From Blastocatellia bacterium (GTDB taxonomy: Bacteria > Acidobacteriota > Blastocatellia > Chloracidobacteriales > JADJPF01), in assembly GCA_016789295.1 (NCBI GenBank), contig JAEUQL010000063.1, positions 258 to 11,817 of the forward strand: 11,560 nucleotides of DNA, read 5' to 3'. The position numbers and the translations under genes are program-made. How positions within the stretch are numbered: position 1 is the first letter of the stretch; every line of letters begins with the position of its first letter. The notes beneath the pieces were generated by a model. The model did no database searches. It was not told where the DNA came from and worked only from the letters and a program-made list of their open reading frames with translations. Shown here one piece after another: positions 7,149-11,560 of the stretch.

Positions 7149-9119
7149 ATGAGTAACAGACCCGTCAAGAAACCTTCCAAGACTACCACCAATATTTTTG
7201 ATGAGCAGACACTTATATACCTGCGTGCTCTAAGCAAAGAGTACCCAAGCATTGATTCAGCACTTGCAAAAATAGCCTATCTTGAGGCGGTTCTCACCCT
7301 TCCCAAAGGTACAATACACGTTGTAAGTGATGTGCATGGAGAGTTTAAAAAACTCAAACACATAATCAACAATGCTTCTGGGAGTCTACGCCCCCTCGTA
7401 GAGCAGACTTTTGGTGATAGATTGAACGAAGCAGAACAGAGAGAGCTGATAAACTTCATTTACTATCCAAGAGAAACCTCTTCACATCTTGCTTTGGCAT
7501 CGGCTGATAAGGAAACAAAGGGAAAATTTTTACGGAAAGTTATAAGACAAGAGTTTGAGATACTTAGAAGCTTGGCCAAAAGGTATAGTATCAAAGCTGT
7601 GGAGAAGGTCTTTCCACAGCATTATCAGATGTTGTTTCGTGAAATCCTTTTTGAACCACAACTAGAACGCTCTGAAAGTTATATTAATATAATGCTAGAC
7701 CAGTTTGTTGAGCAAGAAAAGGCTCTGGAGCTTTTAAGGATGGTGGCCAGAGTAATACGAAACCTGCTCATTTCAGAGCTGATAGTTGCAGGGGATCTAG
7801 GAGATCGGGGACCAAGAATAGACAGAGTTGTAGATTATGTTATGCGTCAACCCAATGTAGCCATTACTTGGGGCAATCACGACGTTTCGTGGATGGGGGC
7901 TTGTCTTGGGCAAGAAGCCTGTATTGCAACTGTCTTCAGGATCTCACTCAGGTACAGAAGACTTTCACAACTCGAAGAAGGTTATGGTATTCCAGCGACA
8001 CCGCTTGAAAAGCTTGTCCGAACCGTCTACAGCGATGACCCAGCAACACGCTTTAGTTGCAAAGGCGAAGGGCTACGCGACCCACTCTTGATGGCCAGAA
8101 TGCAGAAGGCAATGGCCATAATACAGTTTAAGCTGGAAGGTCAGGTCAGTCGCCGCCATCCAGAATACAAACTTGAAGAGAGAAACCTACTACATAAAAT
8201 AGATCCTAACAAAGCAACAGTTACTATTGATGGAGTTGAGTATCCACTACTTGACACAAATTTCCCCACTATTGACTGGTCTGATCCTTACAAACTTTCA
8301 CCTGAAGAAGCAGCTTGTATCAAGAGGCTTCGCGAATCTTTTCTTCTTAGCCCTACACTTTGGCAACAGATGAAGTATGTTGAAAAGCGTGGCTCAACCT
8401 ATCTGAGGCGAGACAACAACATCATCTTTCACGGTTGTATGCCAGTAGATGAGCAAGGTAACTATCTGCCAATGATAATTGATGGAGCTGAATATAAAGG
8501 TAAAGCTCTTTTTGATGCTATAAACCAAGTAGTTCATAGAGCTTTTCGTACCAAAGAACAGTCAGATCTTGACATGTTCTGGTATCTATGGACAGGCCCT
8601 CTCTCACCTATGTTTGGTAAAGACAGGATGGCAACTTTTGAGACCTATTTTATAGAAGACAAAACTACTCATAAAGAGAGCAAAAATCCATACTTCAAAC
8701 TCATACACAACCCCAAATTCTGCACCAACATATGCAAAGAGTTTGGGATAAGTTCACCTGACGGGATGATCGTCAATGGTCACGTACCTGTCAAACTTGA
8801 AAAAGGAGAGTCTCCATTAAAAGAGAGTGGGCATGCAGTCACTATTGATGGAGCTTTCTCTGAAGCTTATGGTGACAAAGGTTACACACTCATCCTGGAC
8901 TCTTCGGGAAGCTATCTTGCCCAACATCATCACTTTGAATCTGTTAGTGATGCAATTACTCAAGGTTCGGATATCATTCCTACAATTCATAATGTTGCTA
9001 TCTATGAAAAACCCCGTCAGGTGGGAGATACAGAGAAAGGTGATGAGATTAGACAAGAGATAGAGGTTCTAAAGCTTTTGATCAAAGCCTATAAAGAGAA
9101 TGCTATCTCCGAAATCTAG
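7149..9119 (+). CDS. fbp: Fructose-1,6-bisphosphatase class III
   Basis: The 656-residue length and motifs match class III FBPase (the Bacillus subtilis Fbp type), which hydrolyses fructose-1,6-bisphosphate to fructose-6-phosphate in gluconeogenesis. It has the metallophosphoesterase fold: SDVHGE at 60-65 (D61, H63), GDLGDRGP at 215-222 (D216), WGNHD at 241-245 (N243, H244), and later metal-ligand candidates H428 in FHGC and H545 in VNGHVPV. Long helical insertions separate the metal motifs, as usual in this class. It is unrelated in fold to class I and II FBPases. AAGAGG at 7137-7142 precedes the ATG by six bases. The closely preceding aldolase gene supports the pathway assignment, although an intervening terminator implies separate or partly coupled expression. 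Confidence 0.96.
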   Translation: MSNRPVKKPSKTTTNIFDEQTLIYLRALSKEYPSIDSALAKIAYLEAVLTLPKGTIHVVSDVHGEFKKLKHIINNASGSLRPLVEQTFGDRLNEAEQRELINFIYYPRETSSHLALASADKETKGKFLRKVIRQEFEILRSLAKRYSIKAVEKVFPQHYQMLFREILFEPQLERSESYINIMLDQFVEQEKALELLRMVARVIRNLLISELIVAGDLGDRGPRIDRVVDYVMRQPNVAITWGNHDVSWMGACLGQEACIATVFRISLRYRRLSQLEEGYGIPATPLEKLVRTVYSDDPATRFSCKGEGLRDPLLMARMQKAMAIIQFKLEGQVSRRHPEYKLEERNLLHKIDPNKATVTIDGVEYPLLDTNFPTIDWSDPYKLSPEEAACIKRLRESFLLSPTLWQQMKYVEKRGSTYLRRDNNIIFHGCMPVDEQGNYLPMIIDGAEYKGKALFDAINQVVHRAFRTKEQSDLDMFWYLWTGPLSPMFGKDRMATFETYFIEDKTTHKESKNPYFKLIHNPKFCTNICKEFGISSPDGMIVNGHVPVKLEKGESPLKESGHAVTIDGAFSEAYGDKGYTLILDSSGSYLAQHHHFESVSDAITQGSDIIPTIHNVAIYEKPRQVGDTEKGDEIRQEIEVLKLLIKAYKENAISEI

Positions 9120-9128
9120 CCCTTTAAC

Positions 9129-9169
9129 TCTTCTGCCCTGTTTACGCTCTTTGTAGACAGGACAGAAGA
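9129..9169. terminator. Bidirectional hairpin between fbp and the DUF1697 gene
   Basis: TCTTCTGCCCTGT (9129-9141) pairs with ACAGGACAGAAGA (9157-9169) over 13 positions with one internal C-A mismatch and a 15-base loop. It sits in the 85-bp gap between two convergent genes, ten bases after the fbp stop. Only a short interrupted AT-rich tail follows on either strand, so efficiency is uncertain. Confidence 0.6.
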
Positions 9170-9204
9170 ATTTCAAATTTACAACTTCTTCACTACCATC
9201 TTTG

Positions 9205-9750
9205 CTAAGAAGCATTTCTGATAAGAGCATCTATTTTCTTAACTGTTGTTGCACTCCGGATTGTAGCTTGCAAATTGAGTCTTTTCTCAAGTATAGAGTT
9301 AGTAAACTTGGATTCACTCTGATTTTTGCTACATAGCCAATAGATCTCTTGCTCTTCCAGAATCAGATCATCTATATCGCTTTTTAGTAGGTTCAACTTC
9401 TGCTCTAGTTCTCTGTCAAGCTTCTGTGATAGAAAAGCAACATTTAGAGTCTTGACTAGACCAGAATCGAACTGCTCAAAAACTCTGTGTGAAACTATTT
9501 TGTTTAGTTCTTTGTTTGTTCTAACAAATGTAGCAACTTCATAGCCAAGTGCTTCGCGCAGTCGGTTTTCAATCTTTGACTCAAGCATCTTTTTGTCATC
9601 TATTTCCGTATGAAATATGACATTGCCACTAGCAATGAATGTTGCTACGTTTGAAAAACTAAAAGACTCAAAAAGTTGACGCAGGTAGTCCATTTTGACC
9701 CTGCGTCCACCTATATTGATTGCTCGAAGAAATGCAATATAGCAAAACAT
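9205..9750 (-). CDS. DUF1697 family protein
   Basis: The 181-residue product carries the family's N-terminal signature (YIAFLRAINIGGRRVKM at 4-20, then VATFIASGNVIF at about 35-46) and the C-terminal SATTVKKI segment, so it is a full-length DUF1697 protein. The family is widespread, cytoplasmic and biochemically uncharacterised. Its start codon lies five bases after the stop of the secreted-protein gene, so it is likely the last gene of the minus-strand operon that includes the asparaginase. The ribosome binding site is probably AGAAGAG, inside the end of the preceding gene. No function can be inferred from the neighbours. Confidence 0.88.
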   Translation of the reverse strand: MFCYIAFLRAINIGGRRVKMDYLRQLFESFSFSNVATFIASGNVIFHTEIDDKKMLESKIENRLREALGYEVATFVRTNKELNKIVSHRVFEQFDSGLVKTLNVAFLSQKLDRELEQKLNLLKSDIDDLILEEQEIYWLCSKNQSESKFTNSILEKRLNLQATIRSATTVKKIDALIRNAS

Positions 9751-9755
9751 TGAAC

Positions 9756-10277
9756 CTACTCTTCTTTAGGTGTGTCTTTACGCTTACACTTACATTCTAG
9801 ACCTATCAGATAGTCTTTCTGATTTACAGTTAGATTTCTTTTAACTCTTACAGAAAAGCTCTCATCTCTTTGTGAAACTTCTGCCATTGAGTTATTTGGA
9901 GCAAGCGTTGCGTCGGGATATTCACGAGGTCCTAGAACAATACCAACTAACATAGAGCTGCTAGTCCCTTCTGACGCCATAGACTCATCTGTATAAAAGA
10001 CGCTGGCTGTAACGAAAAGCTTAGTACCAGGAAACTTATAGCTTTTTGTTGTTAGCTCTTCTTCCCCAATAGTTGTACTAAATTTCCCTAGAATTATTGT
10101 GCTTTTTGCACCCTGTTTTGCCATTTCCTGCTCTGAAGCTCCACTTTCGAGAAGCTTCAATAGTTTCTCAGCTTCTTTTTTGTCTACCAAATAAACTTCA
10201 CAATCATCAGAATAGGTTTGCGCTGCTATACTAGTTGAAAAACAGAGTAAAAAAGCTAAAGCTAATAACCACTTCAT
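9756..10277 (-). CDS. Small secreted protein of unknown function
   Basis: The protein of 173 residues starts with a Sec signal peptide: MK, a hydrophobic core at 3-13, and probable cleavage after Ala19 (SIAA before Gln). There is no lipobox at the cleavage site, so export rather than lipidation is expected. The mature part has a cysteine at 26 and a CKC near the end (C162, C164), which could form a disulfide, and ends in a charged tail. I recognise no domain. I chose the ATG at 10277 because AAAGGA (10287-10292) lies nine bases before it. The upstream TTG at 10295 would put that site inside the coding region. It lies 62 bases downstream of the asparaginase and five before the DUF1697 start. 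Confidence 0.78.
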   Translation of the reverse strand: MKWLLALAFLLCFSTSIAAQTYSDDCEVYLVDKKEAEKLLKLLESGASEQEMAKQGAKSTIILGKFSTTIGEEELTTKSYKFPGTKLFVTASVFYTDESMASEGTSSSMLVGIVLGPREYPDATLAPNNSMAEVSQRDESFSVRVKRNLTVNQKDYLIGLECKCKRKDTPKEE

Positions 10278-10339
10278 GCTCTTACTTCCTTTCAAGATTA
10301 CTACTAGTAGTCAACCAGGTTTACAAACAATAAGTATAG

Positions 10340-11392
10340 TTAGGATAAGAATTTTAATTCGAATGCAGGGCGAACTTCACCAACTATCATTGAGCGGTTA
10401 TTTTTGATAGGAGGCACATAGCTTTCAAATAACTGCTGCTTCTGTTGCGTGCTTATCAGGCCGAGTTGTGAAAGAGTCTCTATGGCTACAACATTCCTTG
10501 AACGCCCAATTTCTCCATCTTCTATTTTGAGAGCTATGCCTAAGCCTTCCGGATAACGCTGACAAGGTTTCATTCCCATAGTGTAGACACCTTCAGCACC
10601 TGCTTTTGCAACAAGACTACCCGGTAAAAGCCTCATTAGATCTGTGTCTATGCGTCCTGTATCTGCAGCTACCATTTCTGGATAGTCGAGCATTGCTGTA
10701 ACTACACGATTGGTAGCCATTTGTAGCCTTTCTCTCAAGCTGCTGGGGTTGACAAGTTTTGCATAGACAACAGCCATGGCAGCAATACTCATTCCGAAGG
10801 TTGCAACTGTGCAACCATCTACTGCTACAACAAGGTCACTCTCTTTGCAATTTGCAAACTCTGCAACTATGGAGGTTATGTATCTTTGTACAGGATGATC
10901 TAACACGTAGTAGTCTTCTGTAGAGTAGCCACCGTGAAGAGCCTGGGCAAGCATTCCAGCATGTTTGCCAGAACAGTTGTTATGGAGTTCGTTTACTGCG
11001 TCCCCAAGAGCTTTCGCAGCAGTACGGCTAAAAGGGGGATGAATACCACATTTTAAGGCATTCTTTTGCAGGCCAATCTTATCGAGTATTGAGGCTGCAC
11101 ACTCTGCGTGATAAGGTTCACCACTGTGCGAGCCAGACATTAGAGAAAGTTCTTTTGCAGAGATTTTGAAATGGTCTGCTGCACCACTCAAAACTACAGC
11201 AATAGTCTGGTGTGGCTTTGCAGCAGAGCGCAAGTAGGATACAAACTCTGTGTCACCTGTAGCAGCAACTAGGGTTCCTCCTCCATTAACTACAGCAATG
11301 GCTCCACGGTTTCGCGACTCAACTATTGAGCCGCGTGTTATTTCAACAAGAATTGGCTGTGAAGCGTCATTGAAAGCATTGGATAGTGTCAC
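10340..11392 (-). CDS. L-asparaginase II family (Rhizobium etli ReAV-like)
   Basis: This 350-residue protein belongs to the structurally distinct asparaginase family typified by inducible R. etli asparaginase, unrelated to E. coli AnsA/AnsB. It should hydrolyse L-asparagine to aspartate and ammonia in the cytoplasm. Active-site motifs are visible: S56-x-x-K59 in RSAAKP, S88 in SGSHSGEPYH, the zinc-site block NNCSGKH (C140, K143), C194 in VDGCTVATFG, and K263 in VAKAGAEGVY. From memory these correspond to the catalytic serines and lysines and the Cys-Lys-Cys zinc site of the R. etli enzyme. No signal peptide is present. It starts at GTG, whose bases overlap the TGA of the upstream gene (GTGA), indicating translational coupling. 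Confidence 0.92.
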   Translation of the reverse strand: MTLSNAFNDASQPILVEITRGSIVESRNRGAIAVVNGGGTLVAATGDTEFVSYLRSAAKPHQTIAVVLSGAADHFKISAKELSLMSGSHSGEPYHAECAASILDKIGLQKNALKCGIHPPFSRTAAKALGDAVNELHNNCSGKHAGMLAQALHGGYSTEDYYVLDHPVQRYITSIVAEFANCKESDLVVAVDGCTVATFGMSIAAMAVVYAKLVNPSSLRERLQMATNRVVTAMLDYPEMVAADTGRIDTDLMRLLPGSLVAKAGAEGVYTMGMKPCQRYPEGLGIALKIEDGEIGRSRNVVAIETLSQLGLISTQQKQQLFESYVPPIKNNRSMIVGEVRPAFELKFLS

Positions 11393-11560
11393 TTCTGAAG
11401 CTCTTTTTCTTTAGTTCCAAGTTCTTGGAAGACTTCTTCATCGTACTGTTTTCTTGCCAAAGCTCTGTTTAAATATCTACTCTTTTCTGTGCCCCAGCCA
11501 TAACGAATCACTTCAAGTTTAACTTCTCTTATACCAAAACGCCTAGCGTCCTTTGGGCAA
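11389..11560 (-). CDS. C-terminal fragment of an unidentified gene (5' end outside window)
   Basis: A frame entering from the right edge gives 56 residues before a TGA at 11391-11389. That stop overlaps the asparaginase GTG by four bases, and this arrangement is the main evidence that the frame is real. The fragment contains DARRFGI followed by REVKLEVI, which weakly recalls the final strand of the double-psi beta-barrel in RlpA-like proteins (AAxxLGI, then VxVEVL). A charged tail of about 35 residues follows. The family call is tentative because the diagnostic N-terminal part is not in the window. Confidence 0.6.
   Translation of the reverse strand, partial: CPKDARRFGIREVKLEVIRYGWGTEKSRYLNRALARKQYDEEVFQELGTKEKELQK

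Overview
This is a bacterial chromosomal segment of moderately low GC (roughly 40% by eye) with short intergenic gaps and ordinary housekeeping or accessory genes. I see no transposase, phage gene, CRISPR array, rRNA or tRNA. The phylum cannot be fixed from sequence alone. A class I (FbaB/DhnA-type) aldolase beside a class III fructose-1,6-bisphosphatase, a Firmicutes-like omega subunit and several Cys-rich membrane proteins suggest a non-proteobacterial lineage. A Melainabacteria-like or Firmicutes-adjacent genome is a guess.

Layout. Positions 1-2978 (minus strand) hold a tight gene pair. The first is a membrane-anchored trypsin-like (HtrA-type, PDZ-less) serine protease. Five bases downstream begins a large protein with eight CxxC motifs in a DnaJ-type zinc domain and a C-terminal transmembrane hairpin. 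This second gene is open to base 1, so its 3' end lies outside the window. A doubtful 59-residue reading frame (2962-3141) may precede the protease. Reading the other way, 3171-3932 encodes a dienelactone hydrolase. It converges on rpoZ (4019-4252, minus; RNA polymerase omega, GTG start with a near-ideal ribosome binding site), with a 13-bp perfect hairpin between them. From 4416 the plus strand carries a double-zinc-ribbon membrane protein and a DedA-family membrane protein, then the gluconeogenic pair fbaB (5991-7058) and fbp class III (7149-9119), separated by a clear intrinsic terminator. From 9205 to the right edge everything is on the minus strand. In transcription order it is the tail of an unidentified gene (possibly a double-psi beta-barrel protein), a Rhizobium etli-type L-asparaginase overlapping it by four bases, a small secreted protein, and a DUF1697 protein.

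Functional picture. The aldolase and class III bisphosphatase perform consecutive steps of gluconeogenesis (triose phosphates to fructose-1,6-bisphosphate to fructose-6-phosphate). The protease/zinc-domain pair looks like a membrane-bound protein quality-control or signalling module and is the least conventional item here. That reading rests on domain content and gene spacing only.
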